From Mya arenaria (lineage: Eukaryota; Mollusca; Bivalvia; Myida; Myidae): 64,000 nt of DNA. Below the pieces are notes generated by a model. It made no database searches. It was not told where the DNA came from and was given only the letters and a program-made list of their open reading frames with translations. The stretch is from assembly GCF_026914265.1 (NCBI RefSeq), contig NC_069123.1, forward strand, positions 32,878,678 to 32,942,677, read 5' to 3'. The position numbers and the translations under genes are program-made. Positions 44,463 to 54,769 of this stretch are shown here, one piece after another (the stretch's first letter is position 1; every line of letters starts with the position of its first letter).

Positions 44463-45727
44463 AAGCTGCACTCTCACAGATTGAACGTTTTAACAACTTT
44501 TTTATTTTTTGTCTTGGAACTAACCTATGTATGCGAAAATCCATGGACACCAGTTATATAGGACTGCTGACAAAAAATGAGATCGCAGATTTTTATATAT
44601 AAGTTCAAAAATCGATGTTTTATGCATTTTCTTTAAACCGTTAGTAACGGTTTAAGCCATAAAACATTAATTTTTGAATGGAAATATGAACAAGAGGCCC
44701 AAAAGGGCATATGCTCTACTGGCTGGGTTTGTGTGGTCAACATCACTGTTTTCGAAAAGAACCAACCCCTTATGGGTATCTGAATACTCAAAACTGAAGA
44801 CTGTATCATGTTCGCAAGCATTTATTACACAATAGCATTTTTTTATACTATCAAGGCCCATAATCTAATCATTTCAAGGCCCATAAACTAGGCATGCATG
44901 GGCAGATCTAGTTGGTTTTCGAAAGAAACCCAGCTCTAATTGATATCCAAATACTGTACAAGTTTCATCAAGATACAATCAAAACTGAAGACTGTATCGT
45001 GTTAATGAGCAATTGTTTACTGACATACTGATTTTTTTTACTATCAATGCCCATAATCTAGGCATGCATGGGCGGATGGTTTTCGAAATGAACCGAGCTC
45101 TTATGGATATGTAGATACTGTACAAGTTTCATCGAGATAAATCAAAACTGAAGGCTGTATCGTGTTTACGAGCAATTGTTTACTGACACACTGATTTTTT
45201 TAAACTATCAAGTCCCATAATCTAGGCAGGCATGGGCGGATCTGGCTGGTTTTCGAAAGGAACCGAGCTCTTATGGATATGTAGATACTGTACAAGTTTC
45301 ATCGAGATACAATCAAAACTGAAGGCTGTATCGTGTTAACAAGCAATTGTTTACTGACACACTGATTTTTTTATACTTTCAAGGCCCATAATCTAGGCAT
45401 GCATGGGCGGATCTGGCTGGTTTTCGAAAGGAACCGAGCTCTTATGGATATGTAGATACTGTACAAGTTTCATCGAGATACAATCAAAACTGAAGGCTGT
45501 ATCATGTAAACGAGCAATTGTTTACAGACGCACGGACGCACATACTACGTACACATTACCATTGCATAAGCTCTTCTTGCCTTTGGCCAGTAGAGCTTAA
45601 AACTACGATCTGATTTTTTGTCAGCAATCTTATATCATTGGTTTGAAGATGTTTACGCAAAAATTTGCTCTTGCCAAGACAAAGGTAAAAAAGTTGTAAA
45701 AATGGTAAATCTGTGAGAGTGCAGCTT
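44463..45727. mobile_element. Fold-back MITE, copy 2, interrupted by element D
   Basis: Same family as 11854-12205: left end AAGCTGCACTCTCACAGAT, centre AAACCGTTAGTAACGGTTTA at 44635-44654, right end GTGAGAGTGCAGCTT. The right arm is split after GAAATATGAA (44690) and resumes at about 45599 with AAACTACGATCTGATTTTTT; the intact copy shows the two pieces should be adjacent. Confidence 0.8.
44690..45600. mobile_element. Tandem-core element, family D, nested
   Basis: 5' end ACAAGAG, hairpin GGCCCAAAAGGGC, then GCTCTACTGGC. About four core units of ~170 bp (GAACCGAGCTCTTATGGATA, CCCATAATCTAGGCATGCAT). A short GACGCACGGACGCAC tract. The 3' end AAGCTCTTC...GCCAGTAGAGCTT has the inverse of the 5' GCTCTACTGGC. 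It is inserted in the fold-back MITE. Confidence 0.8.
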
Positions 45728-45729
45728 TA

Positions 45730-46270
45730 AAAGTTTCGAGAAGCCCGGTGGTCAAAGTACAAAGGACAAGCTCAAAAATCAGCCTAGCATTCATCAGTCT
45801 TGATACCTTATATCAACACAAAACGTGATCAGAATCTGTCAGAAAAATACTTTTCTAAATTATATAACACTTCAGATGGTTAAAGGAGTGAACTTATAAT
45901 CTAACCTTAATGTGAAATCTTTTTCGAACTTCAATTGTAAGTTTAGCCTCAATCTATTCGCAATATTGGGTGTGGGGGGATGTTACTATTTTTCCCTTTT
46001 TGCCAAAACAAGCTATTTTTTCCCTATGAAAGCCCCTGCCGCCATTCTCTTAAAAGTGGAGAAAAAAACCCATAGAACTCATTACCAATTTCAACTTACC
46101 ATTTTCACTCCAATACTTTGCAAGCCATTCCAGATCTGTGCTTAAACTGAAATGCGTATGAATATTTACTACAATGTTAAAACAAAGCACCAACACAATT
46201 ATGCCAAAATATAGTATAGCCTGAATAATTGATATTGCTACATATACATGCATTAAATATTATATATTAA
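45730..46270. other. Intergenic, no gene recognised
   Basis: Short ORFs on both strands without features; nothing structural noted. Confidence 0.4.
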
Positions 46271-46272
46271 AT

Positions 46273-47085
46273 GAAGAGATGTTTGTCAAGCATTTTGCCC
46301 CCCATCTCCACTGAACACAGACTATAGATACATGCTTGAATGGTACAAATTGCGTTGATAAACAAGCAAATTATGACCTAGTTTCTGACCTCAACTAGTC
46401 ATTGATATTATCAAGGAAAACATTCTGATAATTTCATAAATATAGGACATATTGCCTCTAATATGTAAGATTTTTTCTAATATTAGACCTACATTTAGTA
46501 ACCTATAGTTTTTAAACCACACGACACTGTTTCAAATTAATCCTAGAGTTCATCAAGGAAAACATTCAGCAAGTTTCATGAATATTTGACAAAATGTAAT
46601 TATTCTAAAGTGTTTAAAAGATTTTTCCTCAGATTTGACCTATTGACCTTGTTTTTGATCCTATATGAGCCACATTCAGGAGTCGAGATTTTATTAAGGA
46701 AAACATTCTGATCAAGTTTCATGAATATAGGACCAGATATATTGGCCCTAGTATGTTCCTACCATTTTCTCTAAGATTTGAAATAGCAAAATAGTTTTTG
46801 GCACCTAGTTTCAAATTAATCCTAGAGTTCATCAAGGATAACACATTTAACATGTTTGTTTTTTCCGAAAAGTTTCAAGAATATTAGACCAAATATAATA
46901 TATCCAGTGTTCACGAACAACTGTTCTCACATATATATCAGCCTTTGTTAGGTACTTTCCCATTACTCCCATTATAAAAAATACCCACTTATGCCCTATT
47001 TAGTACCCAATATATACCCAATCATGTGTGCGGATTAAATGACGGAAGGACAAACAATGCCAAATCAATATTCCCCTCCCGAAAC
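46273..47085. mobile_element. Degenerate tandem-core element with family-A-like 5' end
   Basis: Starts AAGAGATGTTTGTCAAGCAT and TTTTGCCCCCC, nearly identical to family A. The core is different: units of about 180 bp with GAGTTCATCAAGGAAAACAT and AGTTTCATGAATAT. The 3' side GACGGAAGGACAAACAATGC ... ATTCCCCTCCC is a worn version of the family A end. It suggests core replacement between conserved ends. Confidence 0.55.
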
Positions 47086-47089
47086 CTAC

Positions 47090-48240
47090 AGTCTAGCGTG
47101 GGATAATCATTTAATGCACATTTTAAAGAATATCATGAACAAATTAAACTTACCACATAACTTAGGTCATCCTTTACAAACGACACACAGACTTCTGCCA
47201 CTATCGACTTTGTATTCTGGGTATTGACTGGACATTCTGGCCCAACTCCTCCTTACAGACCCTGTTTGTATTAACGACACAAGAGTACAAAATAAATCAA
47301 ATGGTAAATGGTTTTCAATCATAGGTATACATGTGTAGCAGGGTTTGTATGTTGGAGAGTTTTGTTTGTTTTCGTCTAAACAAAAACTCTAATATTCGAG
47401 TGATAACATGGAGGTTGGGTTGAACCGTGCTGTACCTATTGTGCAGATTCAATTACATGCAGGTTAATAATTGAAGGTCGTCCTTGACAACATTGTACAC
47501 AAATACGGTTTCTTCACCCACTACAATCATGATCGTTTCAATAACTTTGGTTGTGGGTGTAGGTACTATAACTTAAAATGGATTGTCCTATGATCGCTAT
47601 GAAAGCCTTTTGATTTTATGTTACAGTAAAACTGCAATCCCTCGAAGACGCCGGGAATTGAGCAAAACCCTCGAGTGATCCGATGTTTCCATTTTAGTCT
47701 GTAATGAATGTCTTACAATGTATTTTCAAAGTTTGAAGTCATCAGTTTAATTCGACATCGATTATGAATTGCAGTGTGTAAATCGCTCATACATGTATAT
47801 TCAAAAGCTGCACACTATATGTCTAAAGAAAAATGAAAAAAAAATTAATTAAAAAGCAAAGTTTAATGTTATTTAAAAAGAAATTGTAGACAAACAACAT
47901 AAGAATATGATTTATTTCTCTTCATTAACTTTTCACAATTATCTCCTAAACTGCCCTTATCAAGTATTAGCGGTCATGCGTAAACGGGGATAATCGTTTT
48001 TTCATACCTTTTCAAATTCAATTTCATCTGTCATTGCAATTTTTACAACTTGCGAAAATGTTAGCAACTGCCAATTGTCTTTTATTTTGGAACATGCTTT
48101 CGGGAAAGTGTATTGATTTGTGTATTTTGGACTGGCAATGGTGCTCGTCTCCTTGACTTATTTAGGTTTCAATAAATAATGTGCGATATAAGTGAAAAGC
48201 TTAGTTATTTATCCAAATGTTAGCTAAAGAATGGTTACGC
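47090..48240. other. Intergenic, no gene recognised
   Basis: No supported gene. A MITE-like stretch (CAGTAAAACTGCAATCCCTC ... CCCTCGAGTGATCCG) near 47624-47690 resembles one end of a pogo-type element. Confidence 0.35.
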
Positions 48241-48248
48241 CTATTCAA

Positions 48249-48633
48249 TTTGATACCATTCCAATATATGAGAGTAACTACTTTGATACCATTCCAATAT
48301 GACAGTAACTTCTAACTTCTTTGATACCATTCCAATATGAGAGTAACTACTTTGATACCATTCCAATATGAGAGTAACTACTTTGATACCATTCCAATAT
48401 GAGAGTAACTTCTTTGATACCATTCCAATATGAGAGTAACTACTTTGATACCATTCCAATATGAGAGTAACTACTTTGATACCATTCCAATATGAGAGTA
48501 ACTACTTTGATACCATTCCAATATGAGAGTAACTACTTTGATACTATTCCAATATGAGAGTAACTAATTTGATACCATTCCAATATGAGAGTAACTACTT
48601 TGATACATGATTCCAATATAAGAGTAACTACTT
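48249..48633. repeat. 31-bp minisatellite
   Basis: About 12 near-identical units of TTTGATACCATTCCAATATG plus AGAGTAACTAC, with minor length variants near 48300 and 48606. The minus ORF across it (repeated SHIGMVSKK-type peptide) follows from the repeat and has no other support. Confidence 0.92.
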
Positions 48634-48639
48634 TTCCGG

Positions 48640-49545
48640 TTATTGCGTAGGCAAAAACAAAGAAACCACTCTCAAACATTGTATAAGTTAAAATTGAGAA
48701 AAAATAACTTATTTTACTTATGTAACTTTTTTAAATCTTTTTTTTTTGCATTGACTGTCAAACTGAAACATATTCATTATCATATGTTTAGGTTTTATGA
48801 TGACGATGTTTGCAGTTTAATCTTTCTGAAATAATTTAACAGTTTTGTATTTGTAGAGAATTGTTGCCTGTGCTTTTACGAATAAATTAATGTACGTTCA
48901 TCACTTCTTTCCAGTGGTATGACCAACTTATCTGGCTAATGTTTTTCTTTTCTTTTTATAGCCGTGGCGTATATATTCAGAATCACTTTAGATGCCATAC
49001 TTTTTATTTTCGCCACGTGACTACCCATGAGTTCTTAACTTAACTGCATGATATCAATAGCGTTATGTTTAATTGATTATAGCACAATTCATATATACAT
49101 GTACAGTTTCCACTGCATCATGATGAATTAACATACATGTATAAATGAAATAAAACACACAAAAACATGATGCTTGTCACCACTTACTTGTCATCTTGCT
49201 TGAATGCAAGTTTGTGGTTTAAGTCTTTCAGTGTTTTCATTTTCATTTGACAAACATGTATAAATGAAATAAAACACAAAGAAACATGATATTAATCACC
49301 ACTTACATGTAGCTTGCTTGAACGCAATTTTGCAGCTTACAGTCTTTCAGCTTTTTCATTTTCTTTCTTGCCAAATGACAACCAAACGGAAACTACACTA
49401 ATGCTATAAACAAAAAACATTCAAATGATAACTGAACATTTTTATGTTTTCTGACAAAGTTAACAACAAAATGTAAAATTATGAAAATGGCATAAATATA
49501 AAAATATTGTAACATTTCATGACTGGTTTACACATTAACTTTTAA
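48640..49545. repeat. Intergenic with ~118-bp duplication
   Basis: CATGTATAAATGAAATAAAACACA and following CTTGCTTGAA.GCAA.TTTG segments at about 49135-49240 recur at 49254-49350. No gene was recognised. Confidence 0.5.
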
Positions 49546-49550
49546 ATTTA

Positions 49551-51065
49551 AACAAGAGATGTTTGTCAAACATTATGCCCCCCTGAGCGCCATGTTGTCC
49601 TGATTATTTGGACAATTGAATGAAATATGCATGGACCGAAATGACAGCTGATTTGTCACTGACATTGGATGCCGTTGAGGCAGTTTTAAGATTATGACCA
49701 TTCAAAGTTTGAGGATAGAGTGTGTTATGACCATGACCTTTGACTCTATGACCTCAAAATCCATAGGAGTCATCAGCTGGTCACCAAAAATCTAAATGTT
49801 AAGTTTGAGGGCCATGGAAGCAGGCATTGACAAGTTATCACACAGACAATTTTTTTTCGTTCAAGTTCACTGTAACCTTGACCTTTGACCCGATGACCCC
49901 TAAAATAATAAGGGGTCAACTACAGATCAGACAAAACTCAAAAGTCAAGTTTGAGGGGCATGGGTGCAGGCATTGTCGAATTATCACTTGAAACATTTTC
50001 GCACATAAGGTCACTGTGAATTTGACCTTTGACCCAATGACTCCTATAATCAATATGGGTCATCTCCTGGTCAGGCCCAACTTCCATGTCAAGTTTGATG
50101 ATCATAGGTTCAGGCATTGTTGAGATATCACTGGGAGAAGATTTGTTTACTTTTATGCATTAAAGTACTTTGACCTTGACCTTGGCCTGATGACCCCCAA
50201 AGTCAAGAGGAGTCATCTACTGGTCGGGCCCAATCTTCACATAAAGTTTGATGACCATAGGCCCAGGAGTTGTCGAGTTTGCTTTCAAGGTCACTGTGAT
50301 CTTGACCTTTGACCCCTAAAATCAATAGGGGTAATCTTCTGGTCAGGCATAACCTCCAAGTCAAGTTTGAGGGCCATGGGTGCAGGCATTGTCTAGGTAT
50401 CACTCGGACAACCTTTTATCGTTCAAAGTCACTGTGACCTTGACCTTTGGCCCAATGACCCATAAAATCAATATGGGTCATCTACTTGTCAGGCCCAACC
50501 TCCAAGTCAAGTTTGAGGGAGATAGGGTGCAGGCATTGTCGAGTTATCACTCGGACAACCTTTTACCATTCAAGGTCACTGTGACCTTGACCTTTGGCCC
50601 AATGACCCCTTAAAACAATAGGGGTCATCTTCTGGTCAGGCCCAACCTCCAAGTCAAGTTTGAGGGCCATGGGTGCAGGCATTGTCTAGTTATCACTCGG
50701 ACATTTTACCATTCAAGGTCACTGTGACCTTGACCTTTGGCCATATGACCCCCAAAAAACATAGGGGTCATCTACTGGTCAGGCCCAACTTCCATATCAA
50801 GTTTGATGGTCTAGGCATTGTTGAGTTATCACTCGGACAAGCTTTAAAATTATTTTACCATTAAAGGTCAGTGACCTTGACCTTTGACCCGATGAGCCAT
50901 AAAATCAATAGGGATCATCTACTGGTCAGGCCCAACCTTCATGTCAAGTTTGATGACAATACGTCCAGGAATTGTTGAGTACTCACTCGGACAAGCTTTG
51001 GTCTACCGACGGACCGACCGACATGTGCAAAGCAATATACCCCTCTTCTTTGAAGGGGGGCATAA
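49551..51065. mobile_element. Tandem-core element, family A, copy 2
   Basis: Same 5' end, core units and 3' end as the copy at 31553-33350, in the same orientation and with close sequence identity outside the repeat array. It has a shorter C run (6 versus about 18), fewer core units (about eight), a shorter (CCGA)n, and only two perfect GGTCACTGTGACC palindromes (50574, 50717). Confidence 0.82.
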
Positions 51066-51480
51066 TAATATGTAACAAAATGAACATACCTTTCAAACAG
51101 CCAGTTGATATTTTAGTAAGTTGTCCCTGGTGATTGCGGGAAAATCTACGCATGAGTAAGTGTCGGTGGGCAAATAAGATCGGATATAAATTTTATCAAT
51201 AGTTTATTGTGCATGTAAGATTTGGGACAGCGTTTAAAGTCACCCAACAAATATTTCCCAACTTATGGTTGTAGTATATATATATGCATGAGCGCCTTCG
51301 GATATAATACTTGCCAATAGTATTTGTTTGCTTTTTTATGAATTAAAGCCACACTCTCACATATGTCCAAATGTAACCAAAAGGTCCCTTAAATCGCATT
51401 ATTCATTTTATTGTGCCTACATGTAGCACCAACCTCAGTGAAAACTAAAGTAATGTAGTGTGTGTGGGTTAGAACCAGCC

Positions 51481-51554
51481 GCCCGGTTAGCTCAGTTGGT
51501 TAGAGGGCCGTGCTAGTGTTCCGGCGGTCGTGGGTTCGAGCCCCACACCGGGCG
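51481..51554 (+). tRNA. tRNA-Thr(AGU)-like sequence, copy 1
   Basis: Full cloverleaf length. Acceptor GCCCGGT pairs perfectly with ACCGGGC. D arm GCTC-AGTTGGTTA with GAGG (one stem base altered). Anticodon loop CTAGTGT gives AGT. T arm GTGGG-TTCGAGC-CCCAC with a perfect B-box. The anticodon stem has one C.T mismatch and a G.T. Part of a 190-bp tandem unit. May be a tRNA-derived SINE head rather than a working tRNA. Confidence 0.5.
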
Positions 51555-51670
51555 CACTTTTCCTCCCAGGTTTACTTTACTGGTGGCAGCGGTAAACGGC
51601 AGGAGTGCCTTCGTCGGCCATTAAAGGTTAATGGGGGGAGGAGTGTAGTGTGTGTGGGTTAGAACCAGCC

Positions 51671-51744
51671 GCCTGGTTAGCTCAGTTGGTTAGAGCGCCG
51701 TGCTAGTGTTCCGGCGGTCGTGGGTTTGAGCCCCACACCGGGCG
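51671..51744 (+). tRNA. tRNA-Thr(AGU)-like sequence, copy 2
   Basis: Lies exactly 190 bp after copy 1. Acceptor GCCTGGT has one G.T pair with ACCGGGC, the D stem is restored (GAGC), and the T loop is TTTGAGC. The anticodon loop is identical. CTTTTCCTCCCAGGTTTACT of the first unit's tail recurs at 55032, consistent with a dispersed element. Confidence 0.5.
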
Positions 51745-51759
51745 CACTTTTCTAGCGTC

Positions 51760-52590
51760 AACCGCGCATGTGCAAAGCCAATTATTGCGCAATAGGTGTT
51801 TTCGCTAAAACCTGACCCGGAAATTTAGCATATTTTATATGCGTCAATGCGAAGAAAAGAAAGGTTAACCAAATGAAATATTAGCATAAATGGGTGGGAT
51901 TAAGTCCAAATATGGCATATATGACCTACATATTATATAAATGCTGATTTTTAGTAGGGAGAATAAGGTTTGAAAACTAAACAAATCGCGATTTTGTTGA
52001 AAACGGCCATATACGCGGATCTTTCTGTGGTTTTAATGAAGTTTGATCATTATTCTAAATAAAATGGGTAACATTTACACCGTACTTAACCGTAATATAT
52101 GTGAATTTAGGTTATTTTCAATATTGGTGCGCGACCGCGAGGGGAGTTAAGAATGGATAAAATTACCTCCCCTGCCAATCGAGCACTTGCTAATGTGGAC
52201 GTTTCCTGAACAATTGCAAACAAAAACTAATGCGTATTACTTCGTAATTGCAACAGCGATTTGTATCTGGTAGATGACAATATTGCCGTTTGGTGCAGGT
52301 TGGTTATATTGAGTTATTGCATGTATGCATTTATTGAATCTTATTTGTTTGTCTGATAAATTGATGCATTTTTGTGATATCCTTTTCGTACTCAAAATCG
52401 TTCGTACTTTTCATACATTTTTTTTGCAATCGATGTTAAATATATAATCTAAAAAAAGCAAAACTAATTTTAGGCAAGGCTTTCTTCTCATTTATCATGC
52501 ACAAATATTGGTTCCAGTGTCAAACCTGAAAGTAATGTGTATAACTGAGTTAACAAATGGTTTTGTTTAAAAAATAAGTGCATTTGTATT
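51760..52590. other. Intergenic, possible promoter-side region
   Basis: CpG-richer patches (CCGCGCATGTGC, GCGCGACCGCGAGG) within AT-rich DNA about 450 bp upstream of an exon-like block at 52605. No core promoter element is clear. Confidence 0.3.
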
Positions 52591-52604
52591 TAATTCATTT
52601 TCAG

Positions 52605-52729
52605 AAGAAACTCACTGACTCCGTGACAGAGTGTGTCCGCCTCGGGCTGGTTCAACTTTGATTTGAGTTTTATTATGAGTGACCGAGACCTATTCACAAC
52701 TGATATCAGTGGTTCCCAGCTTTGGAGAA
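52605..52729 (+). CDS. Possible first coding exon of unknown gene
   Basis: Acceptor TTTAATTCATTTTCAG and donor AGAATG|GTATAA bound 125 nt. After an upstream stop, an ATG opens MSDRDLFTTDISGSQLWRM to the donor. Candidate following exons at 54488 and 54674 can be spliced in phase 0 but then stop after 15-16 residues. The gene is not established; it could be 5'UTR of a gene extending to the right. Confidence 0.25.
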
Positions 52730-53168
52730 TGGTATAATGTTAAATATGACAATGATGATGCTATTTATGCATATAACTTATGTCAGGATTACAAACAAGG
52801 TGATTTGCAGCTTGTGGTAGAATAATTGTGCTATTTATAAAAGATCAGCTTAAGCAGTATTTAAAGTTCAATGAAGATTATTTGAGCTTTTCAGATATTG
52901 ACATAGAAACTGGTGTTGGCATAATCCACATTATTTACATGTAAGACACATTTAACAGTGCACATGTTCCAGTTGAAATCCTCTGTGTCTGAGGGTGTTA
53001 ACTTTCCATTAACATTTATTATTTTCAGGTGCCAGTTTAACACTCTCATCTCATCCCTCATCAATCATGTTTCATTGTTAAGTTAATACTATTAAAAGGC
53101 ACTCATGTTTCATTGTTAAGTTAATACTAAAAGCATTCATGTTTCATTGTTAAGTTAATACTAAAAGC

Positions 53169-53951
53169 TAGTGATGGGCAATCGGTTGAATTTTACAATC
53201 GATAATCGGTTACAATCGGAGACCATCAACCGATTAGACATCGGCTATAATCGGATATTATAGAGCAGTGGTTGCTAGTGATATACTTGAAGGTAATGGG
53301 TATCACTTCGTCTATGTAAGCTGAATTGAATATATAAACCAAACAATAGAACTTACATATTCATTTTTCAGGAAACTAACAAACATAAAACATAATTTTT
53401 TTATATTTTTAAGTTAAAAAGAAAAAAAACATTAAATTGAAATGTATACATCAGAAATTTCAAAGTCACCAGTATGAATCTACCAGTAAATGTTTATTTA
53501 GAAATATAGTCTGGTCAATGAGATATGGGTTCATTCTACATCTCTTCTTGCTCATCGCCTGTGATCTAGTTACTGTATACCTATTTTGCGTAAGCCTTTT
53601 TGCAAAGGCAACAATACGCCTTGCTTATGTCAAGGTTTTCTTTGGTTGGAGGTCCTGGTTTGATTTTTCTAAATGCAAAAAAGAGCCAGACTTTAGATTT
53701 TGCTTTCCCACCCGGATAATTGTACAGCATATCTTCATTGTCGTCTGCCATTCTTACGAATTGTACCCAAAGAAAAATGAGCGGAAATGTCGGCAAGATA
53801 AAAAAAATCGTATATGATACTGAGTAACCTCCCTTGATAAATTTGTATGATGTTCCGCGATAATCGATTATGATAATTTACAATCGATTATCGCCGATTT
53901 TGAAGCTTTCCGATCAATTTTCGATTATAATCGATCATCGGCCCATCACTA
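53169..53951 (-). mobile_element. hAT-type transposon derivative
   Basis: A 783-bp element with inverse ends TAGTGATGGGC and GCCCATCACTA and an 8-bp flanking direct repeat CTAAAAGC (53161-53168, 53952-53959), as hAT elements produce. Internal ATCGAT/TAATCG words fold inward from both ends. It contains a fragment of transposase coding sequence on the minus strand. The flanking tandem repeat also contains CTAAAAGC in each unit, so the duplication is supported but not independent proof. Confidence 0.8.
53581..53796 (-). pseudogene. BED zinc-finger remnant of hAT transposase
   Basis: Open frame inside the hAT derivative. After a leader it reads SKVWLFFAFRK, then KAYCCLCKKAYAK: the SxVW..F start and CxxC pair of a BED finger. 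The His/Cys half of the finger and the whole catalytic domain are absent, so the element is internally deleted and non-autonomous. Confidence 0.65.
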
Positions 53952-54389
53952 CTAAAAGCATTCATGTTTCATTGTTAAGTTAATACTAAAAGCATTCATG
54001 TTTCATTGTTAAGTTAATACTAAAAGCATGTAGCATGTTGTTAAGTTTAGATGCTTTATAATGTTAACAAATGTTGCTTGCCTAGAACAGTAGATTAGTT
54101 TCCGAGTTTTAGTTAAGAAAAGTTAATTATTTTTGAATAAAACATAAGGCAGTTTTTTACATACTAAATGACAAATATCACATTCCATTCTTTGGTTCTT
54201 AAGCTAATAATGCTTGCTATTTTGGTTTATTTTCTGTAGATAATGTAAAATAATAACACATGCTAACAACTCTTCAGTTTATCTTCAGAATTGTATTAAT
54301 AGTTGGTTTATGGGGTAACTTCATAGCTTCTAACCTGACATTATATCATTCTTGCAGTGCATTATCATTTCATAATTGAGAAACTAACC

Positions 54390-54765
54390 TGTTTAATATG
54401 TATTTTTATAAAACTAATGTAAAATATAATGTGATGAACATTTTTTCCCATATAAATGTCTTATATGTATGTTTTGCCTATTTTCAGGTATTTCTGTCTT
54501 GGCGCGGCGCACTTCGATTCATCTTAGCAGCATACTAAGAAGTTGCCTGGTCCAATACAAGATACGGGATAGGTCAGTTTAATATGTATTTATATAAAAG
54601 TAATGTAAAATATAATGTGATAAACATTTTTCCCCATATTAATGTCTTATATGTATGTTTTGCCTATTTTCAGGTATTTCTGTCTTGGCGCGGCGCACTT
54701 CGATTCATCTTAGCATACTAAGAAGTTGCTTGGTCCAATACAAGATACAGGATAGGTCAGTGATG
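54390..54765 (+). repeat. ~186-bp tandem duplication with exon-like core
   Basis: Two copies of a block containing CCTATTTTCAG|GTATTTCTGTC and GATAG|GTCAG. Exon-like parts are 54488-54572 (85 nt) and 54674-54755 (82 nt); they differ by one in-frame triplet (AGC). One frame is open throughout in both copies (ISVLARRTSIHLSSILRSCL). Entry phase 1 and exit phase 2 do not allow both to be spliced in series. Coding status open. Confidence 0.5.
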
Positions 54766-54769
54766 GTTA

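Larger units (their letters stand above)
53085..54030. repeat. ~42-bp tandem repeat split by hAT insertion
   Basis: Units of CATGTTTCATTGTTAAGTTA plus ATACTAAAAGCATT occur at 53068-53168 and resume at 53952-54025. The insertion between them is the hAT derivative. Confidence 0.85.

Noticed and set aside
48249..48633. CRISPR-like regular repeat
   Set aside because: The 31-bp units follow each other directly without spacers in a eukaryotic context; it is a minisatellite.
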